A program made the position numbers and the translations under genes. The notes beneath the pieces are model-generated. The model was not told where the DNA came from and ran no database searches. It worked only from the letters and a program-made list of their open reading frames with translations. Shown one piece after another: positions 36,158 through 45,621 of a stretch of 64,000 nt of DNA (positions are counted from its first letter, which is position 1; each line of letters opens with the position of its first letter). The stretch is taken from positions 62,001 through 126,000 of the forward strand of contig NZ_JAFBFH010000011.1 in assembly GCF_016909185.1 (NCBI RefSeq), read 5' to 3'. This stretch comes from Siminovitchia thermophila. Lineage in GTDB: Bacteria; Bacillota; Bacilli; Bacillales; Bacillaceae_C.

Positions 36158-36880
36158 ATGATAAAAGTGAAAAACTTGCATAAGTACTTTAAGGATTTAC
36201 ACGTCCTCAAAGGAATTGATTTAGAAATTAAAAGTCAGGAAGTCGTTGTTATTCTTGGAGCAAGCGGATCGGGAAAAAGTACTCTCCTTCGATGCTTGAA
36301 TTATTTGGAAGTTAAAGATGACGGTGAAATTTGGTTTAAAGACAGTAAAGTTGATCCGGCCAATATGAAGTTAAATAAAATACGCGAAGAAATTGGGATG
36401 GTTTTTCAGCATTTTAATCTCTTTCCCCACAAAACAGTCATTGAAAATATTATCGAAGCACCTGTTATTGTCCGTAAGATGGAAAAGGAAAAAGCCGCCG
36501 AGCAGGGAATGGAACTGTTAGAAAAGGTCGGCTTGGCGGACAAGGCTCATGTCTATCCTGATAAGCTGTCGGGAGGACAGAAACAGAGGGTCGCGATTGC
36601 GCGATCATTGGCCATGAATCCTCGTGTACTGCTATTTGATGAACCAACATCAGCGCTTGATCCCGAACTGGTGGGAGAAGTATTACACGTCATGAAAGAA
36701 TTGGCGCAAGATGGCATGACGATGGTTGTTGTCACACATGAAATGGGCTTTGCACGTGAAGTGGCGGATCGAATTGTATTTTTGGATCAAGGAGTCATCG
36801 CAGAGGAAAGCACTCCTGAAGAATTTTTTACAAATCCAAAAAGCGAAAAAGCGAGACAATTTTTAGGAAAAGTATTGTAA
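36158..36880 (+). CDS. Polar amino acid ABC transporter ATP-binding protein
   Basis: A 240-aa GlnQ-type ATPase. Walker A is [10 protein letters not shown]-loop [12 protein letters not shown], signature [16 protein letters not shown], Walker [14 protein letters not shown] and switch histidine [10 protein letters not shown]. All are intact. It energises uptake through the permease encoded immediately upstream. Confidence 0.95.
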   Translation: MIKVKNLHKYFKDLHVLKGIDLEIKSQEVVVILGASGSGKSTLLRCLNYLEVKDDGEIWFKDSKVDPANMKLNKIREEIGMVFQHFNLFPHKTVIENIIEAPVIVRKMEKEKAAEQGMELLEKVGLADKAHVYPDKLSGGQKQRVAIARSLAMNPRVLLFDEPTSALDPELVGEVLHVMKELAQDGMTMVVVTHEMGFAREVADRIVFLDQGVIAEESTPEEFFTNPKSEKARQFLGKVL

Positions 36881-36912
36881 CATACATTCATTTTTTTAGG
36901 GAGGGAACAATC

Positions 36913-37701
36913 GTGAAAAGATCAATTTTCGTAATAATGATGGCAATTCTATTGGTAGGACTGGCTGCTTGCGGTACAAAGGAAAGTGGCGAAAAAGCGG
37001 CAAGCGGTACCGAAAATAAGCAAAAAGAGGATTTTGTCTTTGCATCGAGCGGTCTATATCCGCCTTTCAACTATACCGAAAACAATAAGTTGGTCGGGTT
37101 TGATGTGGAAATTGGTACGGCGATTGCAGAAGAAATGGGCATGAATCCCAAGCCGGTGACGAATCCCTGGCAAACCATTATCGCCGCTTTGCAAACAGAT
37201 AAATTTGACGCCATTATCGGAAGTATGGCGATTACAGATGAAAGATTGAAAGAAGTGAATTTTACAGACCCTTATTATGAGTCAGGTGCTCAAATTTTCG
37301 TCAGTAAAGACAATGATTCCATTAAAAACGCGGATGATTTAAAAGGAAAGACGATAGGTGTGGTCGTTTCCAGTACTTTTGAAGAAAATGCAAAAGAATA
37401 TACAGATGATGTCAAAACATACGACAGTGATGTTACCGCGCTGCAGGATTTGTTGGTAAAGGGGCGTCTTGATGCCGTCATCACGGATCGACTTGTTGGA
37501 ATGTATGCTGTCAACCAAAATAACTTGAAAATTAAACAAGTTGGTGAACCCATTTATTTAGATCAAATGGGGATAGCCATTCAAAAAGATGATGAAGAAT
37601 TATTGAAAAAAGTAAACGAGGCTTTAAAATCAATTCAAGAAAACGGAACCTATGGCGAAATCAGTGAAAAATACTTTGGTGAAGATATTTCCCAAAAATG
37701 A
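36913..37701 (+). CDS. Amino acid ABC transporter substrate-binding lipoprotein
   Basis: A 262-aa SBP family 3 protein. The signal sequence ends in the lipobox LVGLAACG, so it should be lipid-anchored outside the membrane. The mature part has FASSGLYPPFNYTENNKLVG near its start, then VGFDVEIGTAIAEEMG, FDAIIGSMAITDERLKEVNF and YYESGAQIFV, all typical of cystine/glutamine-type binders. The start is GTG 36913 after GGGAGGG. Third gene of the permease-ATPase-binding protein operon. Specificity cannot be fixed. Confidence 0.92.
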   Translation: MKRSIFVIMMAILLVGLAACGTKESGEKAASGTENKQKEDFVFASSGLYPPFNYTENNKLVGFDVEIGTAIAEEMGMNPKPVTNPWQTIIAALQTDKFDAIIGSMAITDERLKEVNFTDPYYESGAQIFVSKDNDSIKNADDLKGKTIGVVVSSTFEENAKEYTDDVKTYDSDVTALQDLLVKGRLDAVITDRLVGMYAVNQNNLKIKQVGEPIYLDQMGIAIQKDDEELLKKVNEALKSIQENGTYGEISEKYFGEDISQK

Positions 37702-37705
37702 CAAG

Positions 37706-37748
37706 AAGGACAATACATGCTTTCATTAACGGTATGTATTGTCCTTTA
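37706..37748 (+). terminator. Strong rho-independent terminator of the ABC operon
   Basis: AAGGACAATACATGC pairs with GTATGTATTGTCCTT, followed by TACTT. The A-rich left flank would also serve the opposite strand. Confidence 0.85.
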
Positions 37749-37814
37749 CTTCGCTAAATAAAGGGGTTTATCGTGAAGCCTTTGAGCTTGGCTGTCAAAT
37801 TTCCCTTAATGCTT

Positions 37815-39464
37815 TTATTTATCCAATATGGCAACCAGCTTATATGCCATAATACCAAGCTTTAATTTCATCAGATCTTCCGTCGATTTTATATCAAGCC
37901 CGGTTTTGACTTCGATTTGATTGAGCCTGTATCTTAACGTATGACGGTGAATATACAGTTCTGCCGCCGCTTTTTGAATGCTTTGGTTATTTTTAAAATA
38001 GCTGTCCAACGTCTCAATCAGATCAATTTCTTTATCCGTTTCACTGAGCAGCCCGCTAATATGGTCTTTATAGATGGATGTTAAATGGATCCCGTTTCTC
38101 CTCATTTTCAACAACAGATCATACATTCCCAAATCCTGATAATGGACAATTTGCGCTTCCGTACCGATTAAATCACACAATCTGAACGCATACCGTGCTT
38201 CCCGTGCGCTTTTCTCTAATTCATCCACTTGATTGTAGTCTGTTCCAATCCCGATCACCAATTCAACATTTGGAAAATAGTAATGCCAATTTTTCAATAT
38301 GTCGTCTGCCAAAGAAATACAATATTTATATTTGTCTTCTTTCGTTTCTCCCGTTACATTCGTTAAAAAGATAATCGAATGTAATTTTGACTGGATCAAG
38401 TGCTGTTTCTTTTTCTGAACAAGGATTTGTTCGGTTAAATGATATAGCCTGTCTATTAAGTTGTCATCAATGGTTTCAGAATTCTTGAATGCCAAATGAA
38501 AAACAGCCTGTTGTAACGAAAGGTCGTAATTCAGCTTCAATCCATGGTCAATCATGTTTCTTTCGCTTATATAATTTTGACTGAAAATGTCGTCTAAAAA
38601 ATTACTTTGAATGCGTAAATGTGTTTCTTCAATCGCTTGCTGTTTCAAAAATTCCATAGCATAAATCGGTGCGGCTTGTTCAATCGCAATATCGTCAAGC
38701 TCTTGCCAGCTTTCTTCCAGCTTTATCATGACGATCCAGCCGTAACAGGACTGTTTGGCTATGATGGGGTAAATGGTGAAAATATGCTGTTCAATTGTTT
38801 CGTTCACTGTGGCTTCTTTTTCTAAACTGGCCAATAAATGTTTTGATATATTAACCTGTCGGCCATTCAGGGAAATGTTGGTTTTGTTGACAGGGAATTC
38901 ATCCTTTTGATTGGCATAAATAATGTCGTAAAACTCATTGTATATAAGAATGTTTGCTGCGGTTAATTGAGACAGCCGGAGCGTGACATCGGTTAAACTT
39001 TGGTCATTTAAGATAAGGTTCGTCAGTTCCCGGTGGATATTTTCCGATTGCTCGAGCAGGTGCATTTGGTTATTGACGATTTGCTCCAAAATGGCTTTCG
39101 TGATTTCGGAAAAGTTTATATCTGTGGGAATTTCAATTAAAGGCAGATCATTTTGATCGGCCAGATCAATAAAACTGGCTGGGATTTCTTTCATATAAAA
39201 ACTCGTATAGATGGCGATTCCCGACAGTAATTTTGATTTGAGCAAACGATGAAAAGCTTCCATCCGCTCCTCATTTTCCAATAGTCCAAAGCCCGTTGTG
39301 ATTAAAAATTCTCCGTACTGGAGCCTGCCGATATCTTCCAGCACCTCAACGATGGTGACCCACTTGATATTATTTTCAATCCCCTTATGGCCTGCCACTA
39401 ACCTTGTCTTTTTCATAACGGGCAGTTGCAGCGCTTTATGAATGCTGATCGCTATTTTAGACAA
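37815..39464 (-). CDS. PucR family transcriptional regulator
   Basis: 549 aa with an N-terminal PucR domain (IKWVTIVEVLEDIGRLQYGE and FLITTGFGLL, about residues 7-130), a central GGDEF-like region (about 290-420) and a C-terminal helix-turn-helix (YFKNNQSIQKAAAELYIHRH and TLRYRLNQIE). PucR relatives regulate purine, GABA or proline catabolism. It is divergent from the yodT-like aminotransferase with a 189-bp shared intergenic region and is therefore its likely regulator. The start follows TAGGAGTTG on the minus strand. Confidence 0.9.
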   Translation of the reverse strand: MSKIAISIHKALQLPVMKKTRLVAGHKGIENNIKWVTIVEVLEDIGRLQYGEFLITTGFGLLENEERMEAFHRLLKSKLLSGIAIYTSFYMKEIPASFIDLADQNDLPLIEIPTDINFSEITKAILEQIVNNQMHLLEQSENIHRELTNLILNDQSLTDVTLRLSQLTAANILIYNEFYDIIYANQKDEFPVNKTNISLNGRQVNISKHLLASLEKEATVNETIEQHIFTIYPIIAKQSCYGWIVMIKLEESWQELDDIAIEQAAPIYAMEFLKQQAIEETHLRIQSNFLDDIFSQNYISERNMIDHGLKLNYDLSLQQAVFHLAFKNSETIDDNLIDRLYHLTEQILVQKKKQHLIQSKLHSIIFLTNVTGETKEDKYKYCISLADDILKNWHYYFPNVELVIGIGTDYNQVDELEKSAREARYAFRLCDLIGTEAQIVHYQDLGMYDLLLKMRRNGIHLTSIYKDHISGLLSETDKEIDLIETLDSYFKNNQSIQKAAAELYIHRHTLRYRLNQIEVKTGLDIKSTEDLMKLKLGIMAYKLVAILDK

Positions 39465-39653
39465 CTCCTACTTTTCATTTTTATACACAAAGTACAATGA
39501 AGCCCGATGTTTTTTACATTTTAGTCGAATGGATAGTCCAGATGGCGTTAGCTATAATTTATTATACATATATTATCACTTTTGCGAAGTAAACGTTTTC
39601 CAACATGATGAAAATATATGTGAAATTGAACTGAAGATTGAGGTGGAAAACAT

Positions 39654-41006
39654 ATGAAACGAACATATTTAATTAAGCCTGTCTTACATGACGAATACCC
39701 TTTCATTACGCATGGAAAAGGGATTTATTTATATGATGATCAAGGGAAGCAATATATTGACGGTTCTTCGGGAGCTGTCACCGCCAGCATTGGACATGGT
39801 GTACAAGAAGTGATTAACGCTATGGCGGAGCAATCCAAAAAGGTTTCTTTCGTTTACCGTTCGCAATTTACCACGGAAGTGGCGGAACAGTTAGCGAAAA
39901 AAATGAGCGATATATCACCAGGAGATTTAAACTGGTCTTTTTTTGTGAACAGCGGCTCTGAAGCGACGGAAACGGCAATGAAAATTGCCATTCAATATTG
40001 GCAGGAACAAGGGAGGAACACAAAAAATAAAATCATCTCGAGATGGATGAGCTATCACGGCATTACGATGGGAGCCTTGTCCATGTCTGGCCATATCCAG
40101 CGAAGAGAACGTTTTGAGCCTATGCTGGAAAACTATCCATCTGTTTCGGCGCCTTACTATTATCGGGATGCCAATGGCAGAACGATAGAGGAATGTGACG
40201 ACGATTATGCGGAGGAATTAGAGAAAGAAATATGGCGGGTCGGCAAAGAACATATCGCCGCTTTTATCGCTGAACCGCTGGTCGGTGCTGCGGGCGGTGC
40301 TTTGACTCCTTCTGATCAATACTTTCGGAAAATGAAAGCCGTTTGTGATGAATATGACATTTTATTTATAGCCGATGAAGTGATGACAGGTATAGGCAGA
40401 ACTGGAAAGATGTTCGGAATGGAACATTTCGGGATCACGGCGGATATTATGGCGACCGGAAAAGGTATGGGGGCGGGATATACGCCGATCGCTGCGGCTG
40501 TCGTGAGTGAAAAAGTAATGGAGCCGATTTTAAACGGTTCGAAAAGCATCATGAGCGGCCATACTTTCAGTGCCAACCCGCAGTCTGCGGCAACCGCGCT
40601 GGCAGTCTTGCAATATATGGAAAAATATAATGTTGTGGAAAATTCCGCCCGTATGGGTGCTTATTTAAAAAAGCGAATAACTGAATTGGCGCAAACGAGT
40701 GAAATCATTGGTGATGTCCGTGGGAAAGGATTATTTGTCGGCATTGAGTTTGTGGAAGACAAGCTAACGAAAAAATCTTTTTCCCGAGAATGTGACCTCG
40801 TTAATCGTATCGTAAGGGCCAACTTCGAAGAGGGGCTCCTCGTTTATCCAGCGAACGCTGGTGTAGATGGGATTACCGGTGACGCGATCATTTTATCACC
40901 GCCTCTTACCATTAGAAAAGAAGAAGTGGAAGAGTTGGTCACGAGATTTGCGGCGGCGCTTCGGAAGGTAGAAAGGGAACTTCTGGGGGCCTTTGCAAGA
41001 AATTGA
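39654..41006 (+). CDS. yodT: Class III aminotransferase, YodT-like
   Basis: A 450-aa PLP enzyme of the adenosylmethionine-8-amino-7-oxononanoate/omega-aminotransferase group. Asp241 in FIADEVMTGIG and Lys270 in MATGKGMGAGYTP are the PLP contacts; VNSGSEATETAMKIA binds phosphate. The neighbours (CoA-transferase A/B, thiolase, M20 deacylase) match the B. subtilis yodQRST group, where YodT is the aminotransferase. GAGGTGG precedes the ATG. Probable job: removing the amino group of an omega- or beta-amino acid before CoA activation. Confidence 0.85.
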   Translation: MKRTYLIKPVLHDEYPFITHGKGIYLYDDQGKQYIDGSSGAVTASIGHGVQEVINAMAEQSKKVSFVYRSQFTTEVAEQLAKKMSDISPGDLNWSFFVNSGSEATETAMKIAIQYWQEQGRNTKNKIISRWMSYHGITMGALSMSGHIQRRERFEPMLENYPSVSAPYYYRDANGRTIEECDDDYAEELEKEIWRVGKEHIAAFIAEPLVGAAGGALTPSDQYFRKMKAVCDEYDILFIADEVMTGIGRTGKMFGMEHFGITADIMATGKGMGAGYTPIAAAVVSEKVMEPILNGSKSIMSGHTFSANPQSAATALAVLQYMEKYNVVENSARMGAYLKKRITELAQTSEIIGDVRGKGLFVGIEFVEDKLTKKSFSRECDLVNRIVRANFEEGLLVYPANAGVDGITGDAIILSPPLTIRKEEVEELVTRFAAALRKVERELLGAFARN

Positions 41007-41044
41007 GCAAGTCCTGATCATTCTAGGAATCGGAAGTAAATTCT

Positions 41045-41452
41045 GAAAGTGGAGAGTAAGTTGGAAATGGGCGAGTAACATCGGAAAGTTGAAGAACTGA
41101 GTAATTCCAAAAGTTTGTAAAGTCCGCGCGTAATTCAGAAATTTTGGCGAGTAAAATGGAAAAATTGGCGAGTAAAATGGAAAATTCGTTAGTAAATCTG
41201 GACGTTGCGAGTAAATCCGAAAATTGGTGAGTATTTCCAAAAAACTGATCGTATTCCCGGAAAGTTGTGAGTGTTTCCAAGAAACTGATTGTATTCCCGG
41301 AAAGTTGCGAGTATATCCAAGAAACTGATGGTATTAACGGAAAATTGCGAGTATTCCTAGGAAGCTGATAGTATTTACGGAAAGTTGATAGTATTCCCGA
41401 AAAACTGATAATATTCCCGAGAAGTGGCGAGTATTCCCGACAAAGCAGGATT
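41045..41452 (+). repeat. Degenerate 20-21-bp tandem array, about 18 units
   Basis: Units of the type GCGAGTAAAATGGAAAAATTG grade into CGAGTATTCCCGGAAAGTTG and ATAGTATTCCCGAAAAACTG. The period stays at 19-21 bp while the sequence drifts along the array. It lies between the aminotransferase and CoA-transferase genes and holds no credible gene. The open frames on the minus strand simply translate the repeat. Confidence 0.8.
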
Positions 41453-41585
41453 TACCGGAAGTTGATACAAGGTCCGTGCGCGCGGTAAATGATTCTTTTA
41501 AGCCAAATGTGAGCGAATGCATTGTTGAATAAGGATGATTACAAGGTTATCCATATATCTTTTAATAAATAGAGGAGCGTCGACG

Positions 41586-42263
41586 ATGACAAAAGTACAA
41601 TCGATACAGGAAGCGGTTCAACATATAAAAAGCGGTTCCTCTCTGATGGTTGGCGGCTTTGGGGGAATCGGAAATCCGCCGACTGTAATCAAAGCGATTT
41701 TAGAAAGCGGCATTGATGAATTGACTTTAATTTGCAATGATGCCGGGTTTCCGCATATTGGGATCGGCCAGTTGATAACAAAAGGCAGGGCAAAGAAGCT
41801 CGTGGCATCACATATCGGGTCTAATCCGAATGCAGGAAAATTGATGCATGAGAAAAAATTAGATGTTGAATTTTCTCCGCAGGGAACGTTAGTGGAACGA
41901 ATCCGGGCCGGGGGTGTCGGTTTGGGCGGCATTTTAGTCGATATCGGTGTGGATGGACTCGTTGCGGAAGGGAAAGAAAAAGTGGGGGTCAATGGCAGAA
42001 CATTTTTGATTGAACCGCCGATAACCGCAGATGTGGCAATCGTTTATGCGAAAAAAGCGGATACATTTGGCAATTTAGTTTTTGATAAGAGTGCAAGAAA
42101 TACAAATCCGCTCATGGCGATGGCTGGAACGGTTACGATTGCGGAAGCGGAAGAAATTGTACCGGTCGGCGGGCTGGATCCGGAGGAAGTCGTTACACCT
42201 GGTGCGTTTGTCGATATGGTCGTAAAAAGTGAAGGGGTGAATTGGGCATGGGCATGGGAGTAA
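41586..42263 (+). CDS. 3-oxoacid CoA-transferase, subunit A (AtoD/ScoA/YodR-type)
   Basis: A 225-aa alpha subunit of a family I CoA-transferase. The N-terminal SGSSLMVGGFGGIGNPPTVI carries the GxGGF/G-rich loop that binds CoA; KLDVEFSPQGTLVERIRAGG is also typical. ATG 41586 is chosen over the upstream in-frame start at 41535 because GAGGAG lies eight bases before it. It overlaps the B-subunit gene by about 16 bases, so the two are coupled. It moves CoA between acyl-CoA and a 3-keto or related acid. Confidence 0.9.
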   Translation: MTKVQSIQEAVQHIKSGSSLMVGGFGGIGNPPTVIKAILESGIDELTLICNDAGFPHIGIGQLITKGRAKKLVASHIGSNPNAGKLMHEKKLDVEFSPQGTLVERIRAGGVGLGGILVDIGVDGLVAEGKEKVGVNGRTFLIEPPITADVAIVYAKKADTFGNLVFDKSARNTNPLMAMAGTVTIAEAEEIVPVGGLDPEEVVTPGAFVDMVVKSEGVNWAWAWE

Positions 42264-42901
42264 GCGTACGCGAGGCGATCGCAAAGCGGGCCGCACAAGA
42301 AATCAAAGATGGAATGGTTGTCAATTTGGGCATTGGGATACCTACTCTCGTTGCCAATTATATTCCATCGAATAGTAACGTGATGTTTCATGCTGAAAAT
42401 GGCGTTCTGGGTACGGGGCCGGCTCCGATAAAAGGTGAGGAAGATCCTAACTTATGTAACGCCGGCGGAATTCCAATTACTATTGTACCGGGTGCATCTT
42501 ACTTTGATAGTACGATTGCATTCGGTATTATCCGCCGCGGATTGCTGGATATTACGATTTTAGGGGCGTTTGAAGTTAGTGAAAACGGGGATTTGGCGAA
42601 TTGGATTGTTCCTGGAAAAATTGTGTCCGGTATGGGCGGCGCAGTTGATTTAGCGCAAAAAGCGAAGAAAGTCATTGTATTGATGAATCATACAGATAAA
42701 CATGGCAATCCAAAAATTGTACCCAAATGTATGCTACCGCTTACTGCAGAACAGTGTGTAGATTTGATTATCACAGATATGGCAGTCATCGAGGTTACGG
42801 ATCAAGGGCTGCAATTAATAGAAGTTAAGGAACCTTATACAGTGGAAGATGTGATCAATGCTACAGGGGCGGCACTTCATGTTGCCGATTTTGTAAAGTA
42901 G
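42248..42901 (+). CDS. 3-oxoacid CoA-transferase, subunit B (AtoA/ScoB/YodS-type)
   Basis: Beta subunit of 217 aa. The catalytic glutamate lies in the HAENGVLGTGPAP motif, preceded by NLGIGIPTLVANYI. Starts at 42248 and 42254 (ATG) fit the AAGGGG upstream; TTG 42242 is less likely. The last codons (GCC GAT TTT GTA AAG TAG) are the first element of a 34-bp tandem repeat that continues into the gap before the thiolase gene. Confidence 0.9.
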   Translation: MGMGVSVREAIAKRAAQEIKDGMVVNLGIGIPTLVANYIPSNSNVMFHAENGVLGTGPAPIKGEEDPNLCNAGGIPITIVPGASYFDSTIAFGIIRRGLLDITILGAFEVSENGDLANWIVPGKIVSGMGGAVDLAQKAKKVIVLMNHTDKHGNPKIVPKCMLPLTAEQCVDLIITDMAVIEVTDQGLQLIEVKEPYTVEDVINATGAALHVADFVK

Positions 42902-43075
42902 CGGAGTTTTCAGATCCATACTTTGTGAAATAGCAATATTTTTTTCAGTTCCATACTTTGTAAAGTAGCAATAATTTTTCGGATTCATCCTTTGTAAAGT
43001 AGCAGTAATTTTTCAGATTCATCCTTTGTAAAATAGCGGGAATTTCCCTGATCCCGACTTTGTAAAATAGTGGAG
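42886..43075 (+). repeat. 34-bp tandem repeat seeded at the CoA-transferase stop codon
   Basis: Six occurrences of TTTGTAAARTAG-like sequence begin (at TTG) at 42891, 42923, 42958, 42992, 43026 and 43060, spaced 32, 35, 34, 34 and 34 bp. The first is the coding end of the B subunit and the last supplies the GTGGAGGG ribosome site of the thiolase. Confidence 0.85.
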
Positions 43076-43085
43076 GGATTTCACG

Positions 43086-44267
43086 ATGCAAGATGCAGTG
43101 ATTGTAGCAGGCGTTAGAACAGCAGCCGGCGCTTTTGGCAAATCGTTAAAAAACGTGGGAGCAGTTGAACTTGGCAGGCAAGTTTTAGAAAAATTAATGG
43201 AAAAAACAGCTTTCCCCAAAAGCGGTGTGGAAGAAGTGGTCTTTGGACATGGATACGTACATGGCGGCGGGTTGAATTCAGCTAGAATTGCGTCCCAAAA
43301 AGCAGAGTTTCCTGAAGAAACGCCGGCATATATCGTTATAAAAGCATGTGGTTCAAGCTTAAAGGCTATCACAAATGCGGCGGCTTCCATTCAAGCCGGG
43401 CAAAATGAAGTTATTGTTGCCGGGGGAACGGAAAGTATGAGTAACGTTCCTTATATAGTGAAAAATCGCTGGGGTTCCAAGTTTGGCAACATCATTATGG
43501 AAGATGCGCTGATGGCAGACGGCCTTATATGTTCACTTGGACATGAACATATGGGAATTACCGCCGAACGGCTTGCGGAAGAATATCAAATTTCCCGCAA
43601 AGAGCAGGATTATTTTGCCTATAACAGTCATCTGAAGGCGGCCAGGGCGATTCAGGAAAATATATTTTCGGATGAAATCGTGCCAGTGGAAATACAAACA
43701 AAAAAAGGCATTCAATTTTTCTCAACAGATGAAAGTGTAAGAGAATCCGTTGAATTGGAAAAACTGGCGTCATTAAACCCGGTTTTTCAAAAGGGTGGTC
43801 TCGTCACAGCAGGAAATGCCTGCCCCATGAACGACGGGGCGGCAGCACTTTTGATGATGTCCATGGATCGCGCAGAGCAGGAGGGACTGCGGCCGCTCGT
43901 TAAAATAAAAGCTTATGCAAGTGCCGGGGTAAACCATTCTGTCATGGGAATCGGCCCTGTTCCTGCAACGAAAAAGGCACTGGAAAAAGCGGGCTTAACG
44001 CTTGATGATATCGGTTTAATTGAGTTAAATGAAGCTTTTGCCGCCCAGGCACTTGCTGTTATAAAAGAGTTGGGCTTGGATGAAAGCCGGGTAAATGTGA
44101 ACGGAGGAGCCATTGCGCTTGGACATCCAGTAGGTGCAACTGGCGCCAAATTAAGCGTCACTCTTATCCATGAAATGATCCGTTCAAAAACGAAATATGG
44201 CTTGGTGACCTTGTGCATGGCCGGAGGTATGGGAATTACAGTGATCTATGAAAATATGACTTTATAG
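43086..44267 (+). CDS. Acetyl-CoA acetyltransferase / 3-ketoacyl-CoA thiolase
   Basis: A 393-aa thiolase with complete active site: Cys88 (IKACGSSLKA), His347 (ALGHPVGATGA) and Cys377 (TLCMAGGMG), plus NVNGGAIALGHP and GNACPMNDGAAALL. It cleaves a 3-ketoacyl-CoA with CoA, which is the expected step after CoA transfer. Thiolase is not part of the B. subtilis yodQRST set that I recall, so its insertion here adds a cleavage step to the pathway. Its ribosome site is provided by the last unit of the 34-bp repeat. Confidence 0.92.
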   Translation: MQDAVIVAGVRTAAGAFGKSLKNVGAVELGRQVLEKLMEKTAFPKSGVEEVVFGHGYVHGGGLNSARIASQKAEFPEETPAYIVIKACGSSLKAITNAAASIQAGQNEVIVAGGTESMSNVPYIVKNRWGSKFGNIIMEDALMADGLICSLGHEHMGITAERLAEEYQISRKEQDYFAYNSHLKAARAIQENIFSDEIVPVEIQTKKGIQFFSTDESVRESVELEKLASLNPVFQKGGLVTAGNACPMNDGAAALLMMSMDRAEQEGLRPLVKIKAYASAGVNHSVMGIGPVPATKKALEKAGLTLDDIGLIELNEAFAAQALAVIKELGLDESRVNVNGGAIALGHPVGATGAKLSVTLIHEMIRSKTKYGLVTLCMAGGMGITVIYENMTL

Positions 44268-44309
44268 TTTAACATTGAGTTATACAGGATTTTTTCTAGG
44301 GAGGAAATC

Positions 44310-45575
44310 ATGGAGATGAAACATCGTATCAATCAATGGATCGACGAAAACAGAGAGGCCCATATTAAATTTTTACAAAAATTAGTTCAATTGGCGAGCA
44401 CGCAGGGGAATGAAAAGGAAGTGCAAGACAATGTGGCCCTTTTTCTGAACAGCCTTGATTTGGATGTCGACGTTTGGGAGTTGGATGGGGACAGATTGAA
44501 ACAACATCCTTATTTTTATTCAAACCGGGAAACATTTGAAAACAGCCCCAATGTGGTGGGTGTTTTAAAAGGAACGGGCGGCGGGAAATCCATTATTTTA
44601 AATGGCCATGTGGATGTTGTCCCTGAAGGGGATCATGAACAATGGGACGACGATCCGTACAGCGGCAAAATTGTCGACGGAAAAATCTATGGTCGCGGTG
44701 CCACGGATATGAAGGGCGGCAACGCATCATTGATGATTGCGCTGGATGCGGTTACATCTTTGGATATCCGTTTGAAAGGTGACGTCATTTTTCAGAGTGT
44801 CGTGGAGGAAGAAAGCGGCGGCGCGGGAACGTTAGACGCGATTTTGAAAGGCTATAAAGCAGATGCTGCCATTATTCCTGAGCCGACCAACATGAAAATT
44901 TTTCCTAAGCAGCAAGGTTCCAAATGGTTTCGCCTGATCATCACGGGGAGAACGGCCCATGGCGGCACAAGATATCATGGCGTTAGCGCGATTGATAAAA
45001 CATTCATCGTGACGGAACATATAAAGGAATTGGAAAAAGTCAGAAACGACCGTATCACCGATCCGTTGTACAACAATATCCCGATTCCTGTTCCCATTAA
45101 TATGGGAGTCATAAAAGGTGGGGACTGGCCTTCTTCTGTTCCGGACATTGTGCAATTGGAGGGACGAATTGGCATTGCTCCCCATGAAACGATGGAACAG
45201 GTTCAAGCGGAAATGGAGCAATGGATGAAGAAGCTGTCTGAGAAGGATGAATGGTTTCAAGATCATCCCGTGGAAATTGAATGGTTCGGGGCACGGTGGG
45301 TGCCGGGAGAGATTGCCACGGATCACCCGCTCATGAATTCTTTGATCAGCAACTTTAAAGCCATAACGAACGAAGACCCTGTGATCGAAGCGGCGCCTTG
45401 GGGGACAGACGGCGGCTTGTTATCACAAGTGGGCGATACGCCAACCGTTGTGTTTGGGCCCGGAACGACCGGTCTTGCCCATTATCCAAATGAAGCGATT
45501 GACATTGAAAAAATATTTGAAGCTGCTAAGATTATAGCGGCTACGATTGTGGATTGGTGTGAAGTGGATTCATAG
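44310..45575 (+). CDS. yodQ: M20 family deacylase/peptidase, YodQ-like (ArgE/DapE group)
   Basis: A 421-aa dinuclear zinc hydrolase. Metal and catalytic motifs are ILNGHVDVVPEGD, YGRGATDMKGG, VVEEESGGAGT and IIPEPTN, with GLAHYPNEAI near the C-terminus. The family removes acetyl or succinyl groups from amino acids. B. subtilis YodQ sits with YodRST, matching the order aminotransferase, CoA-transferase, deacylase here. It probably releases an amino acid from its N-acyl form before transamination. ATG 44310 follows AGGGAGGAAATC. Confidence 0.88.
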   Translation: MEMKHRINQWIDENREAHIKFLQKLVQLASTQGNEKEVQDNVALFLNSLDLDVDVWELDGDRLKQHPYFYSNRETFENSPNVVGVLKGTGGGKSIILNGHVDVVPEGDHEQWDDDPYSGKIVDGKIYGRGATDMKGGNASLMIALDAVTSLDIRLKGDVIFQSVVEEESGGAGTLDAILKGYKADAAIIPEPTNMKIFPKQQGSKWFRLIITGRTAHGGTRYHGVSAIDKTFIVTEHIKELEKVRNDRITDPLYNNIPIPVPINMGVIKGGDWPSSVPDIVQLEGRIGIAPHETMEQVQAEMEQWMKKLSEKDEWFQDHPVEIEWFGARWVPGEIATDHPLMNSLISNFKAITNEDPVIEAAPWGTDGGLLSQVGDTPTVVFGPGTTGLAHYPNEAIDIEKIFEAAKIIAATIVDWCEVDS

Positions 45576-45597
45576 AAGTGGCTATTAAGGATACCTT

Positions 45598-45621
45598 CCC
45601 CAGATTGAATCTGGGGTTTTT
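45598..45621 (+). terminator. Rho-independent terminator of the yod-like operon
   Basis: CCCCAGATT and AATCTGGGG form a near-perfect hairpin followed by TTTTTA. Confidence 0.8.

Noticed and set aside
40896-41522. Minus-strand frames rich in FYSP/LLANF-like residues
   Set aside because: They are translations of the 20-21-bp tandem array and overlap the end of the aminotransferase gene.
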